The position numbers and the translations under genes were made by a program. From contig CAYYMI010000018.1 in assembly GCA_964472905.1 (NCBI GenBank), positions 1 through 44,322 on the forward strand: 44,322 bases of DNA. The letters run 5' to 3'. Below the pieces are notes generated by a model. That model was given only the letters and a program-made list of their open reading frames with translations. It did not search any database and had not been told where the DNA came from. How positions within the stretch are numbered: the first letter of the stretch is position 1; each line of letters starts with the position of its first letter. Source of the stretch: Hellea sp964472905. Lineage in GTDB: Bacteria > Pseudomonadota > Alphaproteobacteria > Caulobacterales > Maricaulaceae. Below are positions 16,183 through 25,015 of the stretch, piece by piece.

Positions 16183-17973
16183 ATGAAATTTTTATCAATT
16201 CTGGCTCTAGGAAGTATCCTCTCTCTGTCAGCCTGTAAAAATATACAATCAGAAACAATTACCCCTGAATTTTCAATTTCCAATACTGAATCCAAATCCA
16301 ATGGGATGGTCGCAGCCGCTAATCCATTAGCCACTCAAGCTGGTGTCGATATTCTAAAAGCTGGCGGCTCTGCCGTAGATGCAGCAATAGCCGTTCAAGC
16401 CGTTCTTGGATTAGTCGAGCCTCAAAGTTCAGGCCTTGGCGGCGGGGCTTTTATGCTCGTTTATGACCCCAAAACGGCCAAAGTTTGGGATTATAACGGA
16501 CGTGAGACAGCCCCGGCAGGTGTGACACCTGAAATGTTTTTAGATCCTGAAACAGGTGAGCCATTAAGATATTTTGATGGCATTGCCTCGGGCCGATCAA
16601 CTGGCGTTCCTGGCGCTGTTGCGATGCTCCATATGGCGCATCAAGATTACGGCAAGCTGGATTGGGGTAATCATTTTGACAACGCCATTACCCTTGCAGA
16701 AGAAGGCTTCAAAGTCAGCCCCCGCATGGCCGGAATTACCGCTCGCATGGGGCGTTTTGTTTTAAACAGCGATGCAGATGCCAAAAATTACTTTTACCTA
16801 GAGGACGGAAAAACGACTATCCCTGAAGGGTTTTTGCGAGATAATAAACCTTACGCAGACACACTGAGAGCCATAGCGCAAAATCCACGAGCTTTGTTAG
16901 AAGGCCCTATCGCCGAGGCTATCGTTGCGAAAACGCGCGAAGAACCACTACCTGGAACGCTTAACCTCGCAGATATGGCCGCTTATAAACCTCTTAAATC
17001 AGAGGCCTTATGTTCAACTTATCGCGAACATATTGTTTGCGGCCCTCAACCGCCTGCAAGTGGTGGAGTCGCTGTTCAAGCCATTCTACGTATTTTAGAA
17101 AACTTTGACATGCGAGAGATGGGACAATCGTCACAAGCTTGGCATAAATTCGCCGAAGCTAGTTTTTTAGCTTATGCCGATAGAGATAAATATGTTGCTG
17201 ACCCTAATTTTGTTGAGGTCGAAACAGGCTTGATGCTCAATAAAGACTATTTGAAATCCCGGGCCTCCTTAATTCAGGATGAAACAGCTATCAAAGATGT
17301 GAAAGCTGGTAACCCGTCCGCTTTTATACGTGGTGAAGACGCAACCCCTGACAGTCCAGGAACTTCACACTTCACAATTGTGGATAAAGACGGCCTAACC
17401 GTGTCGATGACGACGACTGTTGAAGCCCCTTTTGGTAGTCAACGCATGACCAATGGCTTTATGCTCAACAACCAACTCACTGACTTTTCATACCGTGTCA
17501 TTGATAAGGAGGGTCTACCCATAGCCAATGCGCCGGCTCCGGGCAAACGTCCACGCTCAAGTATGAGCCCGCATATTGTTTTTAATCCAGATGGAGAGTT
17601 TTTATTCACGACGGGGTCTCCCGGCGGGAATTCCATCATCGCTTATACAGCGAAAACGATTATTGGTATCATCGACTGGGGCCTAACCCCTCAGGAAGCG
17701 ATTGAGCTGCCTAACCTTATCGCGCGCAGAGGCCGCGTAAGTGTCGAGGCTAAAGGCATTAAAGATGAAAAGACGCAAGAAATAGACCGCGGATCACCGG
17801 CCGAAGAATTTGGCCTTCCTGAAGACATTGTCAGTTCCCTTGAAACGAAGGGACACAAAGTCCGGCGCAGTAAGGGTGAATTTAGTGGTCTTCATATTAT
17901 TTACAGAAAGCGTGACGGAAGCCTTTTAGGCGGAGCAGACCCAAGACGTGAAGGTGTTGCAACGGGCCTTTAG
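16183..17973 (+). CDS. ggt: Gamma-glutamyltransferase, lipoprotein
   Basis: Gamma-glutamyltransferase cleaves glutathione and other gamma-glutamyl compounds in the periplasm. The chosen ATG (16183) gives a lipoprotein signal (MKFLSILALGSILSLSAC) with lipid-attachment Cys at residue 18. A TTG at 16168 is also in frame but less likely. Family motifs: ANPLATQAGVDILKAGGSAV, VEPQSSGLGGGAF, the autocleavage site before Thr in SPGTSHFTIVDKDG, and RPRSSMSPHIVF with SPGGNSII. Length of about 596 aa is normal for a heavy plus light chain precursor. Possibly linked to glutathione-sulfur recycling, given the nearby cys operon. Confidence 0.93.
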   Translation: MKFLSILALGSILSLSACKNIQSETITPEFSISNTESKSNGMVAAANPLATQAGVDILKAGGSAVDAAIAVQAVLGLVEPQSSGLGGGAFMLVYDPKTAKVWDYNGRETAPAGVTPEMFLDPETGEPLRYFDGIASGRSTGVPGAVAMLHMAHQDYGKLDWGNHFDNAITLAEEGFKVSPRMAGITARMGRFVLNSDADAKNYFYLEDGKTTIPEGFLRDNKPYADTLRAIAQNPRALLEGPIAEAIVAKTREEPLPGTLNLADMAAYKPLKSEALCSTYREHIVCGPQPPASGGVAVQAILRILENFDMREMGQSSQAWHKFAEASFLAYADRDKYVADPNFVEVETGLMLNKDYLKSRASLIQDETAIKDVKAGNPSAFIRGEDATPDSPGTSHFTIVDKDGLTVSMTTTVEAPFGSQRMTNGFMLNNQLTDFSYRVIDKEGLPIANAPAPGKRPRSSMSPHIVFNPDGEFLFTTGSPGGNSIIAYTAKTIIGIIDWGLTPQEAIELPNLIARRGRVSVEAKGIKDEKTQEIDRGSPAEEFGLPEDIVSSLETKGHKVRRSKGEFSGLHIIYRKRDGSLLGGADPRREGVATGL

Positions 17974-18146
17974 TTTAGAAAATAAATTTAACTTATTGAT
18001 AATTAAAGCATTATTTTAATTCGTTAGTTTTTATCCGATAAGTTCAAGCTAGTATTACCTTGCATCTTTCAAATTATTTTTGCGATTTTTTAACCACAAT
18101 CTCTAATCGGCCATAAATCTTAATCTCGTATAGTTCTTTTCGTGGG

Positions 18147-18157
18147 GCACAGTGTGC
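18147..18157. promoter_or_regulatory. 11-bp palindrome upstream of the polysaccharide operon
   Basis: GCACAGTGTGC is a perfect odd-centred palindrome 53 bp before the first gene of the Hpt-YaiO-HEAT-GT2 operon. It lies in a 237-bp intergenic region that should contain the operon promoter. It may be an operator. The palindrome is short, so confidence is low. Confidence 0.3.
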
Positions 18158-18210
18158 TGTCTTAATGGGCGCGTTAAGGCAGTTAAAGATGAAATTGGGT
18201 TGGGGAATCC

Positions 18211-19362
18211 ATGTCGAATATGCCAGAGAATCTGGCAAGCCAGCAAAGGCGGGCGGCTGAGAATTATCTTGGCTATCTCTCTAACGCTGCGGTTGTCTTT
18301 GAAGATGCGATTTCGCGTCTAAAAGACGGCTGCGCGGATAACATTCATTTATTTGATGCCACCTCAATGGCGCACAAGATTAAGGGTAATGCCTCAATGT
18401 ATGGCTTTCCTGATCTGGGTCTACAGGCAAAGTCCTTAGAAGAGACGCTAAAACTCCCCTGCACTGATGATATGCAGGCAAGCGCAATCGACTCACTGAT
18501 AAAGCTTATTAACAACATTCATGAAATTTGTTCGGCAACGGACAAATCGGAGCCAAATTGGCTTCGCAACGACTCTACGGTCCGGAATTCAGCCGGGGAC
18601 GACTATTCCCCAGCCCATCCGGTTGTGCCGGACCGTAAGTCTATTTTGATTGTGTATAACGACCCTTGGCTATCTGGCTTGCTCACAAGCATGCTAGAAC
18701 CAGAATATCAGGTACATCAATGCCACACGATAGAAAGCGCAATTATACAATGCGATATAAAGCTCCCAGACTTTATTGTTACTGAGAAGACATTATCTGA
18801 TTTTTCTGGATTTAAATTGATTGACTATCTTAAATCCCTCACAGATATCAATGATTTGCCTACAATCATGGTAACGAATGATGGCAATCAAGCAGATATA
18901 GCAGAGGCCTTAAGCCTTGGCGTTAAAGATTACTTCGAAAATGTTTTTGAAATTCTACCTGTCGCGCTTCGTGTAAAAGAGATTCTTCAAAAAGAAAAAC
19001 AACGTGTCCTCATCGTTGATGATGATAGCGCAGTTCGAGATCTTCTAAAGCACAGATTTGAAGTCGAGGGTATAGAGGTTGAAACCGCAAATGACGGGGT
19101 AGCGGCGATTAAGTATCTATCTACACATACGCCAGATCTCGTTATTTTAGACCGCTTAATGCCTCGATTAGAAGGCACAGCTGTTCTCTATGAAATTAAG
19201 AACAAAATTAACCTTAAATCCATTCCTGTGATGATATTGACAGCTATGTCCAACCGAAATGAGGCATCAGAGTGGTTCAAACGCGGCGCCGTGGATTTCA
19301 TAGCCAAGCCTTTTAATCCTGATGAAGTTTTAATGCGCGCTCAGAAACATTTAGAAAATTAA
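18211..19362 (+). CDS. Hpt - pseudo-receiver - receiver signalling protein
   Basis: This is a 383-aa cytoplasmic phosphorelay protein with no output domain. Residues ~12-110 form an Hpt helical domain with phospho-accepting H55 in MAHKIKGNASMYG. Residues ~140-260 are a degenerate receiver: the acidic pair is replaced (ILIVYNDPWL) and the phospho-Asp position holds E192 (FIVTEKTLSDFSG). Residues ~263-383 are a canonical receiver (VLIVDDDSAVR, D314 in VILDRLMP, LTAM, AKPF). It heads the operon with the YaiO, HEAT and GT2 genes, so it probably gates polysaccharide production. The start has GGGGAA upstream. The cognate kinase is not in the window. Confidence 0.87.
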   Translation: MSNMPENLASQQRRAAENYLGYLSNAAVVFEDAISRLKDGCADNIHLFDATSMAHKIKGNASMYGFPDLGLQAKSLEETLKLPCTDDMQASAIDSLIKLINNIHEICSATDKSEPNWLRNDSTVRNSAGDDYSPAHPVVPDRKSILIVYNDPWLSGLLTSMLEPEYQVHQCHTIESAIIQCDIKLPDFIVTEKTLSDFSGFKLIDYLKSLTDINDLPTIMVTNDGNQADIAEALSLGVKDYFENVFEILPVALRVKEILQKEKQRVLIVDDDSAVRDLLKHRFEVEGIEVETANDGVAAIKYLSTHTPDLVILDRLMPRLEGTAVLYEIKNKINLKSIPVMILTAMSNRNEASEWFKRGAVDFIAKPFNPDEVLMRAQKHLEN

Positions 19363-19371
19363 AGGATGGCT

Positions 19372-20544
19372 ATGTTTCACCCCAATTTTCATATCGTAAA
19401 AACTGCACTGGTCATTCTGTTTTCAGTTTTACTCTCAGTAATGTACACTGGACAAAATGCATGGGCCTCTGACCTCACCCTTGAGAGCCAAGACATTCAG
19501 TCCTTAATTACAGCTAAGAAATTTGATCAGGCGCTCGATCTTATGTCCCAGCAATCTCAAGGTCACCAAAACACATTTGATCAAAGGTTTTTAAGAGCCC
19601 GGGTTTTATCTTGGAAAGGAGATCACCGCGAAGCACGCAACGCGCTAGATGCGCTCATGGCTGACTATCCGCTCAATGATGATGTCACCTTTGCGTCAGG
19701 AAATTTGGAATATTATCAAGGCAATTTCAAAAAAGCTGAAACTATATTTACAGATATTTTGCAGCGAAATCCAAATTATACGGATGTCGCACTGGCCCGT
19801 GAAAATGTTCGTAAAGCTCAGAAGGCTAAACGTCCCTATAAGTGGCGTATTGATGGCGGAGCTAGTCTAAGTTCATTTGATGAATCTGATTTAGAGAATT
19901 GGAATAATCAATTTTTAAGAGCGGAATATACTCCGGATAACATCTCTTATCATGCTCAACTACAAAACTATAAACGTTTTGGGCAAAATAACGTGCAATT
20001 TGAGGGCGGTATAGCCAACTCTAAATCTGGCAATTGGGATTGGGGCGTCGCTGCGGGCTTTACACCAAATGCTGAGTTTCGGCCTGAAGTTCATGCTGGT
20101 GGACGTGTTGGACATAAATGGCAGGTCGATAATGGCCCTACTGTCGTTACAACACTTCATTACCGCTATGATCAATTTACAGAAGCTAAAGTCCATAATA
20201 TTTCGCCCGAAGTTACAGCTTATTTCCAAAACGGAGCTCGCTTAACAGGACGCGTAATTAATACGGTTCAAAACAACCAAGATGATCAATCAGGCTGGTT
20301 AGTCAGCGGTAGTTACCCTGTATCCAAAAACTGGACACTAAATGGAGGCATTGCCCGTGCACCGGAAGCTATAGAAGATCCCGCCGGAATAGATAACCTC
20401 GTTGTGACAACAAAAAGCTTATTTGGCGGGGTGACTTATGCTGTCACGCCTCAGCTTGATTTACATGTCAATGTCGTCCGCGATAACCGCGAAGATACTT
20501 ATATTAGAAATGCTGTGAATGTTGGCTTTACTCAAAAATATTAA
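19372..20544 (+). CDS. TPR + YaiO-type outer-membrane beta-barrel protein
   Basis: This protein of about 390 aa has an N-terminal signal sequence ending near GQNAWAS. TPR-like helices follow at ~30-140 (ALDLMSQQSQG, LRARVLSWKGDHREARNAL, YYQGNFKKAETIF). The C-terminal ~240 residues are rich in alternating aromatic strands and end in an aromatic-terminal strand (NVGFTQKY), typical of an outer-membrane barrel. The pattern matches the YaiO family. The second ATG (19372) is preferred because AAAGGA lies 5 nt before it; the first ATG (19366) abuts it. It is likely the outer-membrane exit or anchor for the polymer made by the downstream glycosyltransferase. Confidence 0.82.
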   Translation: MFHPNFHIVKTALVILFSVLLSVMYTGQNAWASDLTLESQDIQSLITAKKFDQALDLMSQQSQGHQNTFDQRFLRARVLSWKGDHREARNALDALMADYPLNDDVTFASGNLEYYQGNFKKAETIFTDILQRNPNYTDVALARENVRKAQKAKRPYKWRIDGGASLSSFDESDLENWNNQFLRAEYTPDNISYHAQLQNYKRFGQNNVQFEGGIANSKSGNWDWGVAAGFTPNAEFRPEVHAGGRVGHKWQVDNGPTVVTTLHYRYDQFTEAKVHNISPEVTAYFQNGARLTGRVINTVQNNQDDQSGWLVSGSYPVSKNWTLNGGIARAPEAIEDPAGIDNLVVTTKSLFGGVTYAVTPQLDLHVNVVRDNREDTYIRNAVNVGFTQKY

Positions 20545-21604
20545 CATTACATTTTTACAGGTCAGCGCTGGTGCGGCTTTCTTGTTCTTCCTGATTTCAG
20601 TTATTGTTTGTATAATACTGATTATAAGAAGAATTTTTAGAAATCGGAGAGTAAGCAATGGGTTAGATGCAAAACGTAATTTTGAAACGGCCATTAATAC
20701 TGCGCTAACATCAGATTTAAAAAATACCGACAACATTCAAATTAATCTAAAACACCAACCTATTCTCAATGAAGTTTTTCTTCAGTATTTTAGGATGTTA
20801 GATGGTGCCCATGCGGATACTTTGAGGACGATTATCAAACGCTTAAATATTGAACCACACATACTTAAATCTACAAAAACTGACACTGTAGGACGTCGCA
20901 TGGAAGCCATGCAAGTTTTGTCATATTTAGACACTCAATCATCTCTCATATCGATACAGGAAGGACTTTCCTCTCCTAAGAAATATATTCGATTGACTGC
21001 AGCACGATGTTTGATTCGCCGACAAGCAGATGTATTTGTTGATAATATTGTAATGTCGCTCGATAGTGCTTTTCCTGATGATCCGCAAATTTTGGCAGAC
21101 ATTTTATACCGGTTTGGGGCTAGGATAACGCCTCAACTTGAATTATATATTCGTTCGTCTCAAAACGACAACATCAAGACAGCCTGTATAGAAGCCTTAG
21201 TCTTATTAATGCCTCCGACGACATCTCTGGAATTAGATACGCTAATGGATAGCTCTAACGAGCGTGTTAGAGCCGCTACAGTATCCCTTTCGGAAGTCAC
21301 ATCCTATCAATCTAAAGATGACATCCTCATAAGAGCTCTTGCTGACCCTGCAACGAAAGTTAAAATCAGAGCCGCAAAAATTGCATATTCGTCAAAACGA
21401 TCAGATACAATTTCATTACTATTTAAACTAACTAAGGACCCCATACTTTGGGTTAGATATTGGTCTACTCTCGCGATATGGAATACGGGTAGACAAGGCA
21501 GAAAATTAGTCGAAACAATAGCAAAAGGGGACGACTCTGCGGCTCGTATGGCACGTGAAGTTGCACTCGAATGCACCTTAGCCATACAGGGGGCTGTAAA
21601 ATGA
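20519..21604 (+). CDS. Membrane-anchored HEAT-repeat protein
   Basis: This 361-aa protein has one N-terminal membrane helix (AAFLFFLISVIVCIILIIRR, ~20-40) followed by a basic stretch and an all-alpha domain. Repeated ~30-residue HEAT-like units run from ~120 to the end (KKYIRLTAARCLIRRQADVF, NDNIKTACIEALVLLMP, NERVRAATVSLSEV, TKVKIRAAKIAYSS, DPILWVRYWSTLAIW). The orientation probably leaves the HEAT superhelix in the cytoplasm, as a scaffold. The start overlaps the YaiO gene by 26 nt without a clear ribosome binding site, and the stop overlaps the GT2 ATG. A scaffold linking the signalling protein to the synthase is plausible but inferred. Confidence 0.78.
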   Translation: MLALLKNINITFLQVSAGAAFLFFLISVIVCIILIIRRIFRNRRVSNGLDAKRNFETAINTALTSDLKNTDNIQINLKHQPILNEVFLQYFRMLDGAHADTLRTIIKRLNIEPHILKSTKTDTVGRRMEAMQVLSYLDTQSSLISIQEGLSSPKKYIRLTAARCLIRRQADVFVDNIVMSLDSAFPDDPQILADILYRFGARITPQLELYIRSSQNDNIKTACIEALVLLMPPTTSLELDTLMDSSNERVRAATVSLSEVTSYQSKDDILIRALADPATKVKIRAAKIAYSSKRSDTISLLFKLTKDPILWVRYWSTLAIWNTGRQGRKLVETIAKGDDSAARMAREVALECTLAIQGAVK

Positions 21605-23052
21605 TAGCCGCCATTGAAATATTGCAGGGCCCTCCAGAACTCAAACGTATAATTGTCTTCTTTAGCTTCGTCGTCGTTATCATTGGATGGATTCAGAACA
21701 TAATATATGCATGGTGTATTCCTCAGGCATTAATTGAAATTAATAAGCACTCACAACGTGATGATGACCACTCACATTGGGAGATGCTTCGATCGGAATC
21801 TTTTCTACCTGTCTCAATTATTGTTCCCGCTTATAACGAACAAAATACAATACGGGAAAGTGTACTAGCCCTTCTCACCCTGCACTATCCGGAGTTTAAA
21901 GTTATTGTTGTTAATGATGGATCGTCCGATTCAACAGCGGAAACAATGATCAAAGAATTTGACATGAAGCCAGTTCACTATGTCAGGGATGATGAAACAA
22001 TTTCGCATCAACCTATTCGCCAAATATATGGATCAGAAAAATATCCTGACCTTTTATTTTTAGATAAGAAAAACGGCAAAAAAGCAGATGCTATTAATGC
22101 AGGTATGACATGCGTCAGAACGCCTTTGTTCTGTGTCATTGATGCGGATTCACTTTTAGAGTCAGGCGCGCTCTTAAAAGCCGTAAGGCCATTTCTAGAA
22201 ACCTCAGATAACGTTATTGCGGTAGGTGGAACCGTGGGTATCGTCAATGGATGTACTGTTAAAAATGGGCAAGTAACCCAATATGGTCTGCCCAAGAAGT
22301 TTTTACCTCGAATTCAAGTCGTCGAATACATTAGAGCTTTTCTAATGGCTCGACTGGCAGCGAGCCGCAAAGGGACATTAGCAATCATATCCGGCGCTTT
22401 CGGAATTTTCAGGCGAGATATAGCCGTAGCAATAGGCGGATATGACACGACAACAGTCGGTGAAGATATGGAAATGGTACTACGCATGCATCGTTATATG
22501 CTAGAGCGTGATATTCCCTACTCCGTTCGCTATGTTCCAGAGCCTGTATGCTGGACGGAAGCCCCTGAGTCTCTCAAGTTTTTGTCTAACCAACGTATAC
22601 GTTGGCAAAGAGGCGCTTTGGAATGTCTATCCCGACATAAAAACATGTTATTCAATCGAAAATATGGGCGATTGGGTATGGTAACTCTCCCGACCTTCTT
22701 ATTAGTCGACCTCATAAGCCCCGTAATGGAAATTATTGGTTATTTTTTAATAATACTTTTAATTCTTTTTGGATGGTTAGATGCAAAATACATTATCGCA
22801 TTATTGGTACTCTTTAGCTTTGGAGTTCTTATTACGGTTATGTCTTTGATGATAGAACAAGATGAAATCGAGCAATTTACCAACCCAATGGATATTTTCA
22901 AAGTATTGCTTACGGCATGTGTTGAAAACTTTGGCTATCGACAAATTTGTTCTTTTTGGCGTATGCGCGGATTATTTCAGCACTTTGGCGGCAAGAAAGC
23001 AACTTGGGGTAAAATGGAACGTGTTGGCTTTAAAACAGCTGAAAAAACTTAA
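21601..23052 (+). CDS. Processive family 2 glycosyltransferase (membrane polysaccharide synthase)
   Basis: This 483-aa integral membrane synthase resembles PgaC, HasA and BcsA catalytic cores. An N-terminal helix (RIIVFFSFVVVIIGWIQNII) is followed by the GT-A domain: VPAYNEQNTI, VVNDGSSDST, DAD at D181-D183, GEDMEM at E288-D289 (catalytic acid region), and QRIRW at 331-335, the processivity motif. At least two C-terminal hydrophobic segments follow. No PilZ domain is seen. The ATG at 21601 overlaps the HEAT gene stop (ATGA); an upstream in-frame ATG is less likely. It probably polymerises a sugar nucleotide and extrudes the chain. The sugar is unknown. Confidence 0.88.
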   Translation: MIAAIEILQGPPELKRIIVFFSFVVVIIGWIQNIIYAWCIPQALIEINKHSQRDDDHSHWEMLRSESFLPVSIIVPAYNEQNTIRESVLALLTLHYPEFKVIVVNDGSSDSTAETMIKEFDMKPVHYVRDDETISHQPIRQIYGSEKYPDLLFLDKKNGKKADAINAGMTCVRTPLFCVIDADSLLESGALLKAVRPFLETSDNVIAVGGTVGIVNGCTVKNGQVTQYGLPKKFLPRIQVVEYIRAFLMARLAASRKGTLAIISGAFGIFRRDIAVAIGGYDTTTVGEDMEMVLRMHRYMLERDIPYSVRYVPEPVCWTEAPESLKFLSNQRIRWQRGALECLSRHKNMLFNRKYGRLGMVTLPTFLLVDLISPVMEIIGYFLIILLILFGWLDAKYIIALLVLFSFGVLITVMSLMIEQDEIEQFTNPMDIFKVLLTACVENFGYRQICSFWRMRGLFQHFGGKKATWGKMERVGFKTAEKT

Positions 23053-23157
23053 TCAAATTGACTGGCCTCTAATTAGTAGACCTTTGGTAAGCCTCAACAG
23101 AACAATGAATTTGACTTGAAGGTGGAGTGTGGCAAAAGCGATATTAGGGAGATCACT

Positions 23158-24075
23158 TTGAGCACACAGACGCCGCAATCATTACCAAGAGGCAAAGATA
23201 ATTTAGCCCCGATTAAAGCTGTCAGCGGGCAGATTGAAGCGCGGTTAGTCACGATAGTTCCGCCTGCTAAAACATGGCCTGCACGCCTCCACGAAGCGCA
23301 AAGGCACGCCCTGCTCTCACCCGGCAAACGCTTTAGACCCCTGCTCTGTGTCTTCGTCGCGAAGGGCGCAGGATTTGAAGGGGAAGCGGCCATTGATGTC
23401 GGCTGTGTTGCCGAGATGGTTCATGCCGCCTCTCTCATATTAGATGACTTACCTTGTATGGATGATGCGGATTTAAGACGAAACCAGCCCACCACTCATA
23501 TCGCCTTTGATGAAAGTACGGCTATATTGACCGCTACGGCCTTACTGAACCGTGCTTTTGGTGTTTTATCACGGCTAAATCATGTTGATGCAGAGCGGCG
23601 CATAGAGCTTGTTGATCTGCTATCCTATGCCGTTGGGTCGAAAGGCTTAATCGCGGGTCAAATGGCCGACCTCGCCAATACAGATAATGAAGCTAGTATT
23701 GCAGAAATCGAACGCCTTAACACGCTTAAGACAGGCGCATTATTTGATTTTAGTGTCGAAGCCGCAGCAGTCCTTGCGGGCTCTGGCGCGGCGCAACGTG
23801 CGGCCCTGAAAGACTTCTCCTACCATCTCGGCCTCGCCTTTCAATTAATGGATGATGTCAAAGATACAGTCATGAGTGATACGCAAGCCGAGAAAACGGT
23901 TGGACGCGACATTGGCAAAGCCACTATACTCGCCCTAACTGGGTCAAAAGCTGCATTAGAACGATTATCAAGCTATATCAGTAGTGCAAAAGACGCCTTA
24001 ACGCGGGCCAATCTATCAAACGATGTAACGCTTAACGCCGTGCTCGATGCCCAATTTTCTTTCTTGAATTTATAA
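23158..24075 (+). CDS. crtE: Polyprenyl synthetase (GGPP/FPP synthase, CrtE-type)
   Basis: This trans-prenyltransferase makes the C15-C20 diphosphate precursor of carotenoids. The two Asp-rich motifs are LILDDLPCMDDADLRR (DDxxxxD) and QLMDDVKD. GKRFRPLL, GLIAGQMADL and LKTGALFDFSVE are also typical. No ATG gives a sensible N-terminus. I prefer TTG at 23158, which has GGGAG 6 nt upstream (305 aa). A longer TTG start at 23116 is possible. It heads a run that includes crtW and crtZ, supporting GGPP synthesis for carotenoids. crtB, crtI and crtY are not in the window. Confidence 0.88.
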   Translation: MSTQTPQSLPRGKDNLAPIKAVSGQIEARLVTIVPPAKTWPARLHEAQRHALLSPGKRFRPLLCVFVAKGAGFEGEAAIDVGCVAEMVHAASLILDDLPCMDDADLRRNQPTTHIAFDESTAILTATALLNRAFGVLSRLNHVDAERRIELVDLLSYAVGSKGLIAGQMADLANTDNEASIAEIERLNTLKTGALFDFSVEAAAVLAGSGAAQRAALKDFSYHLGLAFQLMDDVKDTVMSDTQAEKTVGRDIGKATILALTGSKAALERLSSYISSAKDALTRANLSNDVTLNAVLDAQFSFLNL

Positions 24076-24079
24076 GGTC

Positions 24080-25015
24080 ATGAGTCCAGCCCTGCATGTT
24101 GAAGGTCTGTCGGTATCTTATGGAGACCATAAAGCTCTTAAACCCCTAAGCTTTGATGTTTTGCCCAAAGAATTGATTGGAATAATCGGCCCTAATGGTG
24201 CAGGAAAAACAAGCCTTATCAAGGCTTTATGCGGACACATTAAACATAATGGACGCGTTAAAATAGATGATACACTTGTTGGCAAACGGCATAACCGTCA
24301 AAAACTACTCGGCCTCGTTCCTCAAGATATAGGACTTTATGCCCATATGAGCGGGCGAGAAAACTTACAAGCTTTCGCAAAAATCATGGGGCTACACGCG
24401 AAGAAAAGAAAAACGGCAATAACACAGGCCCTAGAAGCTGTGGACATGGCCGATAAATCCAACGTCCTTGTCGGTGACTTATCGGGCGGCATGAAAAGAA
24501 GAATAAATGTTGCCGCGGCGATCATGCATGATCCAAAGCTCATTATTTTTGATGAGCCCACTGCTGGCGTGGACATACCCGCCAGAGATACGGTTCACCG
24601 CCTTGCTAGAGAGCTCGCCGAAAAGGGCATGGCGGTACTTTTAGTTACCCATGAATTAGAACAAGCAGAAGCTCTTTGCGACAAGGTTCTCATTTTATCA
24701 GATGGTGAAAAACTAGCCTTTGATCACCCCGCTAATATCCTATCATCAAGTTTTGCAGGTATGCGTGAAGTCATGGTGCGTTATGCAACCCCGCCTACTC
24801 AAGACTCGCTCAATTCCATGAAACCCTTTGAGTTTGTCCAAGGCGAGCTTCCAACCATTTGGACGGCTATGACGCAGGCAAGCGAGGTCTCATTTGTATC
24901 AGCTTTCATGACATCATTTCGTAATGGTGACCAATTAGTGCGTGAAATCAGTGTGCGCCGCCCTGGCCTCACATCGCTTATGCATAGGATAGAGAAAACC
25001 GGAGCCTTATTGTGA
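24080..25015 (+). CDS. ABC transporter ATP-binding protein (ABC-2 type)
   Basis: This 311-aa ATPase has Walker A GPNGAGKTSL, Q-loop VPQDIGLY, signature LSGGMKRRI, Walker B LIIFDEPTAGVD and switch His VTHELEQAE. The C-terminal ~80 residues extend past the usual domain, as in drug or lipid exporters of the ABC-2 class. It starts 4 nt after crtE and overlaps the permease by GTGA. The substrate is unknown. Its place inside a carotenoid cluster makes a lipid or terpenoid cargo worth considering. Confidence 0.93.
   Translation: MSPALHVEGLSVSYGDHKALKPLSFDVLPKELIGIIGPNGAGKTSLIKALCGHIKHNGRVKIDDTLVGKRHNRQKLLGLVPQDIGLYAHMSGRENLQAFAKIMGLHAKKRKTAITQALEAVDMADKSNVLVGDLSGGMKRRINVAAAIMHDPKLIIFDEPTAGVDIPARDTVHRLARELAEKGMAVLLVTHELEQAEALCDKVLILSDGEKLAFDHPANILSSSFAGMREVMVRYATPPTQDSLNSMKPFEFVQGELPTIWTAMTQASEVSFVSAFMTSFRNGDQLVREISVRRPGLTSLMHRIEKTGALL

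Noticed and set aside
18001..18060. AATTAAA...TTTAATT inverted repeat after ggt as a terminator
   Set aside because: The stem is all A/T and unstable, and no clear T-run follows directly.
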